A DNA stretch of 20,585 nucleotides from Methanomicrobiales archaeon (GCA_019136335.1 JAGVUK010000125.1:1-20585); one strand, 5' to 3'; positions 9,317 through 16,748 are shown, counted from the first letter of the stretch. Made by a program: numbers and translations. The notes: generated by a model from the letters alone, not told the origin.

Positions 9317-9353
9317 ATAATGAGAAATCGGGCTTCTTAAATGAGCCCTGATT
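9317..9353 (-). promoter_or_regulatory. Stem-loop and AT-rich element between ESCRT-III-like and Vps4-like genes
   Basis: The 70-base gap holds an inverted repeat, ATCGGGCT and AGCCCTGAT, a stem of eight pairs with one bulged base around a nine-base loop. In transcript orientation it is followed by a T-rich stretch with ATTATTTATG (near 9315-9324). It could be a partial terminator or attenuator that lowers ATPase expression relative to the structural subunits, and the AT-rich part could be a secondary TATA box for the ATPase gene. Confidence 0.4.
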
Positions 9354-9359
9354 CAAGTT

Positions 9360-9941
9360 CTATTCATACTCCCGGCGATCTCTCGTGAGATCTACGTCGG
9401 TAGGGTCGAGGGATCCATCCTTCACCGCCCTGATCACATCGAGGATCTCATCGAGTTCCTCATCCTCCTCCACGCCGGTTGACATCGCGCTTGAGGTCAT
9501 CTGTGTGATCGTTGTGACGAGATCGCTTCTGCTCTGACCTTCAAGATTCTTCTTGATGAGCCAGTCTTCGAGAACATCAGGCTCCAGATCTTTTACTTGG
9601 TTCCATACTCCGGCGGATCTCAGATCCGCTTCGTGCTCCTTGAGGATGAGGATGTTCGAGACCGCCCTGAGTTCTTTGTCGAGCTGGGCATGGGCGGCGA
9701 GTTTCATCTCCTTCTTCTGAGAGAGGGTCTTGATCCGGCGCGCAAGGCTGATCTCTTCGTTTTTAGACAAGGGGGAACGCGCCTTCTCAAGCAGGAGTGC
9801 AATCTCTCCATCGACCCTCTTCGCCTCCCCGGCAATCTCGTCGATCCGCCGGGTCAGCTGGATCTCCATGACGCGAAGATCCTTGGGACTCATCGCATCG
9901 ACCGGGTTCCTGGGCCCAAAGAGACGGGAAAAGAGACCCAT
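9360..9941 (-). CDS. ESCRT-III/Snf7-like coiled-coil protein A
   Basis: A 193-residue, highly charged, almost entirely helical protein. It starts MGLFSRLFGP, a short basic-hydrophobic segment like the membrane-inserting N-terminus of Snf7/CHMP proteins. Long helices at about 18-56 and 60-108 follow, then shorter helices and an acidic C-terminus. Residues 161-174 (EELDEILDVIRAVK) loosely resemble an MIT-interacting helix (MIM1), the type of site a Vps4 MIT domain binds. The ATG at 9941 is preferred over the upstream GTG or TTG-type frame extension: it has GAGGGAGAT directly before it and lies 7 bases after the stop of the paralogous gene. Sequence similarity to protein B (NPVD near the start, VSN followed by four aliphatic residues near 94) shows a duplicated pair. 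The ESCRT-III assignment rests on length, layout and the neighbouring Vps4-like gene; I cannot confirm it by search. Confidence 0.68.
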   Translation of the reverse strand: MGLFSRLFGPRNPVDAMSPKDLRVMEIQLTRRIDEIAGEAKRVDGEIALLLEKARSPLSKNEEISLARRIKTLSQKKEMKLAAHAQLDKELRAVSNILILKEHEADLRSAGVWNQVKDLEPDVLEDWLIKKNLEGQSRSDLVTTITQMTSSAMSTGVEEDEELDEILDVIRAVKDGSLDPTDVDLTRDRREYE

Positions 9942-9948
9942 ATCTCCC

Positions 9949-10539
9949 TCAGATCTCCCTCTTCTCAAGATCTCGCTCTATGGATAGCGTCTCCGCACCT
10001 TCCTCAAGATCCATGGTTCCGGCCTCGATCTGGCTCCAGGTATCCAGCAGTTGCTTCTCGGTCTCGTCCTCGGTCGTCTGGAAGTCGGCGATCTGCATCT
10101 CAAAGACCTGGTTGAGGCTGTCGAGCACGTTCTCAAAGGCCTTTCCGGAGAGATTGACATTGATCAGAGCGCTCTCGAACTGTTCAGGAGGAATATGAGT
10201 GATCTTATCCCAGAAGGGAGTGTTCTTCAGTTCCTTCTCGAACCGCTTGATCACGACGAGGTTTGAGACGAACATAAACTGCTTGTGCATCGCCATGAAC
10301 TTTTGTGTCTTGAGTTGAGTCTCCATGTCGAGCTGTTTGATCTCCTGAGCGAGCATCTTCTTCTTCAGGAGGTCTGCCCCCACACCCTCCTGGAACCGGA
10401 CTTTCTTCTCCTTTTCGAGTTTGTTGATCTCCTTGCGCGCACGTTCAATCTGATTTTTTAGCCGGATTTCTTCTTCCTGAAGCTCACGGACTTTTAATTT
10501 GTCAACAGGGTTCTTCCTGAACGTATCCCAGAAACTCAT
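9949..10539 (-). CDS. ESCRT-III/Snf7-like coiled-coil protein B
   Basis: A 196-residue helical protein, paralogue of protein A and probably the first gene of a three-gene operon. It begins MSFWDTFRKNPVDKLK, again a short amphipathic N-terminus. A basic-acidic helical hairpin follows (about 15-110), with VSNLVVIKRFEKELKNTPFW at 91-110 matching VSNILILKEHEADLRSAGVW in protein A. A C-terminal region rich in Glu and Asp ends the protein. The first helices are strongly basic, as in ESCRT-III subunits that bind acidic membranes. I chose ATG 10539 over 10572 because the TATA box at 10570-10579 would put the transcript start near 10548. A PspA/Vipp1-type or plain coiled-coil protein is the alternative; the Vps4-like partner favours ESCRT-III. 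Confidence 0.68.
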   Translation of the reverse strand: MSFWDTFRKNPVDKLKVRELQEEEIRLKNQIERARKEINKLEKEKKVRFQEGVGADLLKKKMLAQEIKQLDMETQLKTQKFMAMHKQFMFVSNLVVIKRFEKELKNTPFWDKITHIPPEQFESALINVNLSGKAFENVLDSLNQVFEMQIADFQTTEDETEKQLLDTWSQIEAGTMDLEEGAETLSIERDLEKREI

Positions 10540-10661
10540 AGGCTCTCTATCGAGAATGAGATATGCAAACATATAAATGTATCTCCAATGTGGATATATA
10601 GTTAAATAATCTCCGGAATGGAGAAAACCCTATATAGGTGAAAACCCAAAAAGAGACATCA
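10540..10661. promoter_or_regulatory. Divergent archaeal promoter region of the ESCRT-like operon
   Basis: This 122-base AT-rich spacer separates two divergent operons. On the minus strand TTTATATG (10570-10577) is a good TATA box about 35 bases before the ESCRT-III-like B start. On the plus strand TATATA (10631-10636) lies about 28 bases before ATG 10662, consistent with a nearly leaderless transcript. A second ATATATA sits at 10594-10600. ATCTCC followed by AATG or GGAATG occurs twice (10581-10590 and 10609-10620) in direct orientation around the central TATA and may be an operator. Confidence 0.6.
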
Positions 10662-11177
10662 ATGGGGTATCTCCTGATTGTGGATTACGAATCTGACGCG
10701 GAGAGAAAACGTATAGATTACGCGATTGAGCGGTGGGGGGACAGGGCAGAGATCTCCAAGCCAAAAGGGACAGCGATGGTCTTCAAGGGAGCAGACATCG
10801 ACGAGTTTCTTGAAGACCTCTATTCCCGTATCGAGGGTGATAGAAGAAAGGTTGAGGTCTACCGGATGGAGGAGTATCACCCTGAGATAGAGGAGAAGAC
10901 ACGAAGATTGCGTTACGAGAGCACGGAAGAGATCGAAGTCCTCGAAAAGTTTCTATCCTACCTGATGAGCAAGATCAACGCAGGGTATGACTACAAGACG
11001 GGGAACACGAAGAAGTATTTTGTTACCACAAAAAAAGGGCAAGCCTCCATTGAGATTACCCTGAAAGGCAACGGGACAACGGATGTTCTGATCAGCATCC
11101 TGGGTTACGGCGAGATCGTGGAATTTCTTGCAGAAAAGATCAGCAAGGAGATGGAGGTATTTCTCGGGGATGATTAA
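10662..11177 (+). CDS. Protein of unknown function, possible ferredoxin-like N-terminal fold
   Basis: A 171-residue soluble protein that I do not recognise. The N-terminus has a beta-alpha-beta-beta-alpha-beta pattern (YLLIVDY, a helix DAERKRIDYAIERWG, strands near EISKPKGTAMVF, helix DIDEFLEDLYSRI, strand KVEVYRM), suggestive of a ferredoxin-like fold. The C-terminal half has a charged helix, then strands (KKYFVTTKKG, ASIEITLKG, VLISILGYG) and a closing helix. An in-frame GTG at 10638 would add eight residues, but the TATA box at 10631-10636 overlaps it, so ATG 10662 is preferred. The stop codon abuts the next ATG (TAAATG), so the two genes are almost certainly co-transcribed and translationally coupled. 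It diverges from the ESCRT-like operon. Confidence 0.78.
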   Translation: MGYLLIVDYESDAERKRIDYAIERWGDRAEISKPKGTAMVFKGADIDEFLEDLYSRIEGDRRKVEVYRMEEYHPEIEEKTRRLRYESTEEIEVLEKFLSYLMSKINAGYDYKTGNTKKYFVTTKKGQASIEITLKGNGTTDVLISILGYGEIVEFLAEKISKEMEVFLGDD

Positions 11178-12848
11178 ATGTTCAAAGAAGGAGAGATCGA
11201 GTGCACTAATAAGTTACTACTGCCGGCAAAACGGGTTCTGAAGGCCGGGCCGCAGATCAGGTATGAAGCATTTGAGCGAAGGATTGAACTCTGGAACCAG
11301 ATCCGAACGAACTTTGACCGGTACCAGGACGGAGAATGTGGCACATTCTTGAGGGATCTGGATTCCCATTTCCGTTCGCAGTTCGATGCTGCCCTCGTCG
11401 CCCTCGCGGTCAGCGTGAAGGCCAACGGGGAGTCGTTTGATGCGGTAAAGATCTTTTCTGCTGAAGAGCTCGGACTCTATGAGAGAGTCGAGCGCTACAA
11501 CGTCTTTGAACTCCTGACCGTGAACGACATCAAAAAGAGGCTCATCCGGCGGGACGAAAACCTTCTCTCGCTGCTTCATGATTACTACATCGAGATGGAC
11601 TCCTGGGTCGATGCATCCCTTGAGAATACGGAGATTCGCCTGACGCTCAGGGGTTACCTGAAGAAGCGGTGGGGAGGCTACAAAGGCAAGGTCAATGCGG
11701 CTGTTGCCGAAGCGGTGACTGAACTGGACTGGCTCGGAGGCCTGATTGCCACCTGGAAGGATGAGGCAGAGAGCCGGGAGAAGGGACTCCGGTCGGAGGT
11801 TGAGGCAGAGAAAGAGGCCCATTACTTGATAATAAAGGATAAGGAAGCTATTCTTCAGGATCAGGAGCGGGAGGTTATTCAGAGGGAGGCAGCGGCACGT
11901 GAGGCCATGGTGTCTGCTCGCCAGATTGAGGAAGATGCCAGGGCGGCCCGTGACAACCTGGTCGTGCAGGAGCAGGCAATCAGGGTGGCAGAGGAGGCCC
12001 TCACATCCCGGGAGCAGCGGATCGAAGCTGCTATGAGAGCGTTGAAGGGCAACGGTCAGGGCGAGCGGAGCAGGTACGTCAGTGCCGGGGAGGCGAAACA
12101 GTACGAGCTGACCTTCATCGGGAGGATGGAGAGAAAGATCGGGGATTCCCCGGTGATCGGGGGGAGGGCGTTTTATGTGGAGGGGATCGAGGAGAACAGG
12201 GGCACCTTTGCAGGATACGCCGGCGAGGCCAAGAAGATACTGCCCGAGAACCGCTCTCTCACCATCCGCCTCGTAGAGAAGAGGATCCTTGGGAGAAAGA
12301 AACAATACGTCTTTGATGCGTGCTATGCGTCGCGGATAGAGAGGTATGCCGACCTGGGCTATGACTGCGACCCTCTCGCCCCGGATGATGTGACGGAGAT
12401 GCTCGCCAGGATACAGGATCAGGCACGCTCGTCCGGGTTCGTCACCGTTCTCTGCCTGGCATCCCCGACCGGATTCGACCGGCGGGTGCGGAACTTCATC
12501 GACAGTGATGAGTTCCATCGCAACTTCATCTCAAAGTACCTCTCGGTCCTTCTCCTTGATGTGGAGACTGGCGACCTCATATTCAACCCCGCAGATGAGA
12601 CCGCGCAGGCCTTCTCCGATATCTGCAAACTCGAGATAGATTCTGAGAAAGAGGCAAAGGTCAGGCGTGACGTGGAGAAAGCAATGCGTGACGCCCTGAA
12701 ACTGAGGAATCATGTCGTTTTCGATGATATTCAGAAGGCCCTCGGGAACGGGTCCCTGATGAAGTCTGCATTCTATGATTGCGCCGCCAGGATGGGGGGT
12801 GAGGTTCTGTTCGCCGAGGGCGTTGGCCTGGTGATGGTGCGGGGATAG
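11178..12848 (+). CDS. Large coiled-coil protein of unknown function
   Basis: A 556-residue cytoplasmic protein, not recognised. Residues 1-190 are mostly helical and globular, with many aromatic residues (YLKKRWGGYKG near 160-170). Residues about 193-290 form a long charged coiled coil rich in Glu, Arg and Ala. Residues about 300-556 look alpha/beta, with repeated hydrophobic strands (FVTVLCLASPTGFD, YLSVLLLDVETGDLIF) and a C-terminal VLFAEGVGLVMVRG. The alternation of strands and helices in this last part could be a nucleotide-binding or nuclease-like fold, but I see no Walker motif and no convincing catalytic triad, so I assign no function. It starts directly after the stop of the preceding gene. 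Its position opposite the ESCRT-III-like subunits makes a structural partner plausible (inference). Confidence 0.82.
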   Translation: MFKEGEIECTNKLLLPAKRVLKAGPQIRYEAFERRIELWNQIRTNFDRYQDGECGTFLRDLDSHFRSQFDAALVALAVSVKANGESFDAVKIFSAEELGLYERVERYNVFELLTVNDIKKRLIRRDENLLSLLHDYYIEMDSWVDASLENTEIRLTLRGYLKKRWGGYKGKVNAAVAEAVTELDWLGGLIATWKDEAESREKGLRSEVEAEKEAHYLIIKDKEAILQDQEREVIQREAAAREAMVSARQIEEDARAARDNLVVQEQAIRVAEEALTSREQRIEAAMRALKGNGQGERSRYVSAGEAKQYELTFIGRMERKIGDSPVIGGRAFYVEGIEENRGTFAGYAGEAKKILPENRSLTIRLVEKRILGRKKQYVFDACYASRIERYADLGYDCDPLAPDDVTEMLARIQDQARSSGFVTVLCLASPTGFDRRVRNFIDSDEFHRNFISKYLSVLLLDVETGDLIFNPADETAQAFSDICKLEIDSEKEAKVRRDVEKAMRDALKLRNHVVFDDIQKALGNGSLMKSAFYDCAARMGGEVLFAEGVGLVMVRG

Positions 12849-12864
12849 GGCTGAATAAGGGTGC

Positions 12865-12873
12865 TTTATTTTT
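12865..12873 (+). terminator. T-rich archaeal terminator
   Basis: TTTATTTTT lies 17 bases after the stop of the coiled-coil gene. Archaeal RNA polymerase terminates at such runs without needing a hairpin. Confidence 0.5.
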
Positions 12874-12951
12874 CGCCGGGTCTGGCCGGCCTGAAACTCG
12901 GAGGCAATCTTGCAAAAACATGAGATCGCCTCCGTTCCCGGTGCTCGAGGC

Positions 12952-12980
12952 ATTATAATAGCGGCATGTTTATCATGCGC
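12952..12980 (+). promoter_or_regulatory. TATA-like element and hairpin upstream of membrane protein gene
   Basis: ATTATAATA (12952-12960) is TATA-like. It is followed directly by GCATG-TTTAT-CATGC (12964-12978), a 5-base inverted repeat that could be an operator or leader hairpin. The distance to the start at 13120 implies a leader of about 130 bases if this promoter is used. Confidence 0.3.
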
Positions 12981-13119
12981 TACTGTAAACGGCTATTAAT
13001 GCATAGGATCGGTTTTTGCTGATATAGTCTCCTCGATCTACATTCAAACCCCCTGCGGGTAGCGATCTTCGAATTCAATTCCTGCCGGCAACGTACCTGT
13101 GCATTACGAGGGTAGTAGC

Positions 13120-14361
13120 ATGACCTGGCGAACGGTATCTCTAAAGATTGTCGCTGTGGCACTTCCGGTTGTGCTGATGGTTTTGGCTATATTGAGATCA
13201 CCCTTGATGCCCGTGCCATTGCTGGCGGTAGCGAGCACGCTTGTCGTCGTGGTTCTCATCGCTTTCTCCGCACTAAGCAAGGATTACCGGTTTTTATACG
13301 TGGTAATCCTGATTATGCTGGGTGTTTTGGCAATAATGGGAATACGCCATGAATCGCTGGCGATAGTACTCGCGATTCTTGTAGGGTCTATCATCCTCTA
13401 TTCAGTGTATCTCATCCGCTCAACAAACGAGGAAAATCAAGATGAACCACCCGAAACAAGCGAAATCCAATCATCTGAGCTCCCCGCACAGCCAGTTGAA
13501 TCGATAAAGGCACACTCATCGATCACCATCGAGCGCACCATCTACGATCCCGTAACCCGGGATTTCATCATCTCCTCCTCCCGCCAGCTCGTCAACGTCA
13601 GAGACTGGATCAACCGTCATGACCCTTCCTCCTACTGGCTGATCATCTGCGTACATAACCACGACAACCACCCCATCGACGAGTGGGGGATAGAACTGGA
13701 ATCTTCATCAACGCTCCAGATTCTTGAGACCGTCATCGATGGGAGCGACGAGCAGGTGCGCCTCCAGGTCAGCAACCCAAAACCCTGGTTACAGCTGTCG
13801 ACCTTTGGAGTCCCTTATCATCATGGGGTTGTGATCCCTCGCGGCGGGTCACGGCGGGTATACTTCCGGCTGGGCTCGGAGTCCTGCGGTGTCTCCCACA
13901 GCATCAAGGGCCAGTTCATCTCCAGCGACGCTGGGGCGGAGATCCGGGAGAAACGGTTCCAGCACTCCTGCGATGTGGCGACGCTCGGGGTGGCCATACG
14001 ACAGAACCCAGAAATAGCCCTAAAATACACCGAGAACGCATTAATGCAGCGGTACGATCATAAACCTGCCCTGAGTTACCTGCACACATTCCGCCTGATC
14101 CAGGAGATCGATACCTGCTGTCGCACGAAGCAGTTCGAGGACGTTAATTTCAAACTGTATGTTCTGGAAGATGCGCTGGATAAGATGGGTGTCAGCGAGA
14201 GACTCGTCGGTCTGGTCAAACAGTTGAACGCACTGGATATTGACGATGGAATGGGAGGGAGTATGCTGGAACTAAAGGCGCAGAGAGCGGAGAAGATGTG
14301 CAAAAACATTGTCGATGTGTGGGCGAACGAGGTGATCGCACACCAAGTGAGGGTGCGGTGA
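13120..14361 (+). CDS. Membrane-anchored module X protein (four TM helices)
   Basis: A 413-residue protein. Four hydrophobic segments lie near residues 7-26, 29-48, 52-70 and 73-93, with very short loops, so the N-terminus is a compact four-helix membrane anchor. After an acidic, Glu/Pro-rich linker, residues from about 134 onward repeat module X of the TPR protein at 5830-7947: the beta-sandwich part (NVRDWINRHDPSSYW, IPRGGSRRVYFRLGSESCG) and the helical tail (EIDTCCRTK, LNALDIDDGMGGSMLEL). It ends in EVIAHQVRVR, and the last six residues are identical to the end of the kinase at 16749-18848. ATG 13120 is preferred over the upstream in-frame GTG 13099 because GAGGG lies seven bases before it. 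It probably brings to the membrane whatever module X binds (inference). Confidence 0.85.
   Translation: MTWRTVSLKIVAVALPVVLMVLAILRSPLMPVPLLAVASTLVVVVLIAFSALSKDYRFLYVVILIMLGVLAIMGIRHESLAIVLAILVGSIILYSVYLIRSTNEENQDEPPETSEIQSSELPAQPVESIKAHSSITIERTIYDPVTRDFIISSSRQLVNVRDWINRHDPSSYWLIICVHNHDNHPIDEWGIELESSSTLQILETVIDGSDEQVRLQVSNPKPWLQLSTFGVPYHHGVVIPRGGSRRVYFRLGSESCGVSHSIKGQFISSDAGAEIREKRFQHSCDVATLGVAIRQNPEIALKYTENALMQRYDHKPALSYLHTFRLIQEIDTCCRTKQFEDVNFKLYVLEDALDKMGVSERLVGLVKQLNALDIDDGMGGSMLELKAQRAEKMCKNIVDVWANEVIAHQVRVR
13519..14338 (+). repeat. Module X duplication, copy 2
   Basis: Partner of the segment at 7114-7938. Similarity begins at the codons for SITIERTIYDP and continues to the codons for NIVDVW near the C-terminus. 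The sequences outside (TPR repeats in one gene, membrane helices in the other) are unrelated. Confidence 0.85.
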
Positions 14362-14487
14362 CGAGGTTCTGTAAAAAGAACCGGCCAGAATCGCTGTTTA
14401 TTGGGAAAAATCAGCAGTCACCTGCAACAACCACATTTTCCAAGTCTACTTCCAGAAATCTCCCGGTTCCCTGTTCGAGTTTGTCAA

Positions 14488-14494
14488 TTTTTTT
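14488..14494 (+). terminator. T7 run after the membrane protein gene
   Basis: A T7 run on the plus strand, 127 bases downstream of the stop, reaches the stop codon of the convergent kinase gene. It is the only good T-run in this convergent gap. Confidence 0.45.
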
Positions 14495-16256
14495 ACACCA
14501 TTCCGTTCTCCCGCTCAATATTCCTGCAGAGCACCTTCAACATCTCAATACGGTCACTCTGAATCGAGATACCTTCGGTGATCATGTATTCGATCCCCTG
14601 ACATATCTGATCCAGGTGCTCCCGGTAAGCTTCGGTGAAGTACCCCAGGTCAGTCAGGGCACAGAGAAGTTCCGTCTGGTTGTTAGACCGGGCATGGATG
14701 AGGGCAAGCTCCGCGGTTACCCTCACCAGTTTCTGCGTTAGGCGCCGGATCTCATCGGGACTCGAGCTGACTAGAAGGCTCTCTTTTAGTTCTTCGGCCA
14801 CCCTGTCAAGGGTAAGTGATTCAAGATCTGTGAGAGCATCAAGTGCATCGACAAACTCTTCAACAGATTGGAAGCGATCCTCTTTCTTTCTGGCAATAAG
14901 TTTCTCGAAGATACCGTCGTACAGTCTGAGGGTCGGATCGTGCACCGAAGGGAGAAGTATCCGGGTGTTGCCCGAAAGGATCATACCGAAGAGTGCCGTG
15001 GGCGACGACCCTTCGTAGGGCACTTTACCGGTCAGGAGTTCGTAGAAGATCATACCGAGGAGGTAGATGTCCGTCCTTGCATCGGGTTTCCCGAACGTCG
15101 CCGGATCAATCTGTTCCGGCGCCGCATAGAGCGGGCTGAACCCCGCCTGCATGGAGAGGGAGCTCCTCGCCCCGATCCCGGCAAGCCCGAAGTCAGTAAC
15201 CCTGGGGTTTCCCTCACGGTCAAGCAGAACATTCTGGGGTTTGAGATCCAGGTGGTAGATGCCCTTATGGTGAGCATGGATCAGGCCGGCGGCAATGTTT
15301 CGGGCCAGATCCAAAGCCCGCATTACAGGGACGGGTTTTGGGAGCGTATCCAGGTCTTCAACGTGAATGTCTCCTTCAGTGTATCCGCCGATGTATTCCA
15401 TCTCGATCAGGGGCACCGGGTAGATATCCGCATGGTAGAGGGTGACGATATTCGGGTGGCGAAGGTTGTACCAGGCAGCGACCTCCTTGATGAACAGACT
15501 GCTGTTCTTTTCATCGATGCGCGGAATTTTAACTGCTACAATTTTTCCATCGGAGCGACGCCGTGCCTGATACACGGCAGCGAACCCTCCCTCGCCGATC
15601 AGATGCATCTGTTCATACCGTGATGCAAGTGACGGAGGCGCACCCTTGCCAGAGTCCGGCCGTGCAGTTTCCAGGGGGAAAGGAGGTTTCTGAAGTTTTG
15701 CCTTCAATTCTCTGATCCGGCTTTCTGCCTCATAGAGGCGTGGTTCTGCGGCGACTGCCTTCTGGTAGCATTCCATTGCCTGATCCAGCGCTCCGGTATC
15801 GGCGTAAATGTCACCTTTCATGAGCCAGGGCTTTCCCAGATGAGAATCGAGAGCGATGGCACGGTCATAGCAGGAAAGAGCCTCAGGATAATTGCCCATA
15901 CGGTGGTACGTGGTCCCTTTGCCGTACCAGGAGTAAGCCGGTCTTGGGGCCATTGCAATTGCTCTGTCGTAACAACGGAGGGCTTCGGCATAGTCACCCA
16001 TATCCCTGAAGATGTTCCCTTTATCATACCACGGTCGATCGAGGCGGGGGTTCAGGGTCAGTGCCCGATCATGGCACCCGATGGCCGCTGTAAAATCTTT
16101 CATCTTGTAGAGGGCATTCCCTTTGCCATACCACAGAAACGGATCCAACGGATTCATGGAGAGGCCCGCATCGTAACAACGGATCGCCTCCTCCAGATGC
16201 CCCTGTCTCTTGTATGCATCACCCTTCTTTCTCCATTGATAAGCGTTTTCTGCCAT
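14493..16256 (-). CDS. TPR-Ser/Thr protein kinase, HLD variant
   Basis: A 587-residue eukaryotic-type protein kinase. Residues 2-170 are about five TPR units (W..KGD.Y...G...EAI.CYD.AL...P). The kinase domain spans about 218-475: glycine loop GEGGFAAV (221-228), VAVK with K243, catalytic loop HLDLKPQN (335-342) with Leu in place of the usual Arg before catalytic D337, DFG 355-357, AAPE near 378-381, and RTDIYLLGMIFYELLTGKVPY. All residues needed for catalysis are present. The missing HRD arginine makes it a non-RD kinase, a class often not controlled by activation-loop phosphorylation. A helical tail of ~110 residues follows. ATG 16256 has GGGGTGG just upstream and is preferred over GTG 16265. 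It is divergent from the second TPR-kinase. Confidence 0.9.
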   Translation of the reverse strand: MAENAYQWRKKGDAYKRQGHLEEAIRCYDAGLSMNPLDPFLWYGKGNALYKMKDFTAAIGCHDRALTLNPRLDRPWYDKGNIFRDMGDYAEALRCYDRAIAMAPRPAYSWYGKGTTYHRMGNYPEALSCYDRAIALDSHLGKPWLMKGDIYADTGALDQAMECYQKAVAAEPRLYEAESRIRELKAKLQKPPFPLETARPDSGKGAPPSLASRYEQMHLIGEGGFAAVYQARRRSDGKIVAVKIPRIDEKNSSLFIKEVAAWYNLRHPNIVTLYHADIYPVPLIEMEYIGGYTEGDIHVEDLDTLPKPVPVMRALDLARNIAAGLIHAHHKGIYHLDLKPQNVLLDREGNPRVTDFGLAGIGARSSLSMQAGFSPLYAAPEQIDPATFGKPDARTDIYLLGMIFYELLTGKVPYEGSSPTALFGMILSGNTRILLPSVHDPTLRLYDGIFEKLIARKKEDRFQSVEEFVDALDALTDLESLTLDRVAEELKESLLVSSSPDEIRRLTQKLVRVTAELALIHARSNNQTELLCALTDLGYFTEAYREHLDQICQGIEYMITEGISIQSDRIEMLKVLCRNIERENGMV

Positions 16257-16748
16257 AGCTACCACCCCATAAACAACGATCTGGTCACATCCTCACGGCG
16301 GAATTGCCTTTATCGGTGGGACTGTGCTGATCCCGGTAGATGCGCTAGAAATACTCCGGGTGGCCTGATCCGTATGAACACCCGGGAAGTGCCCTGTTTT
16401 CTCTGTAATTCGCCTGAGCTCTGTTTCTCTGGTTGATCATTCATATTCTACTTCTAAATACTTTCTGCTGCAGTTCGTCTCCCGGCTGAGTCATGCCGGA
16501 CACTCACGTATTTCACGCGATATTGTGTCATAGACTCATTACAGGTGTCTGTTGCCCTGCCGGCATCCATTTCCTTCGCCCTGTTTATCCGACTTAGTAG
16601 TGAATCCAGAATCCTTAGCAACCTGCTGATGCTCTGAATGAGAAACCGAAATGTTCATGAGTTCTCACCTACATCGATTCATTAATCTGCCGTCTCTCGC
16701 TTCAACGATGTAAGATCCCTTGTTGGCGCACAGTTAGACGGTAACCGG
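16257..16748. other. Intergenic control region between two divergent TPR-kinase genes
   Basis: No gene is supported here. An AT-rich patch at about 16435-16465 (CTTCTAAATACTTTC) could hold TATA elements for either direction. TACATCG (16670-16676) and CGATGTA (16706-16712) form a 7-base inverted repeat with a 29-base spacer, about 40 bases before the second kinase gene. The plus-strand start has no evident Shine-Dalgarno site. Confidence 0.5.

Noticed and set aside
9360..10539. PspA/Vipp1-type phage-shock proteins
   Set aside because: Not fully excluded, since PspA shares the ESCRT-III fold. The adjacent MIT-Vps4-like ATPase and the two-paralogue arrangement fit ESCRT-III better than PspA.
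11217..12518. Minus-strand open frame (433 codons) opposite the coiled-coil gene
   Set aside because: The plus-strand gene is translationally coupled to its upstream neighbour and has a well-formed coiled coil. The antisense product lacks motifs or a ribosome binding site.
12849..13119. tRNA or small RNA gene between the coiled-coil and membrane protein genes
   Set aside because: No cloverleaf or TTCRANNY-type T-loop is visible; only a T-rich terminator, a TATA-like element and a short hairpin.
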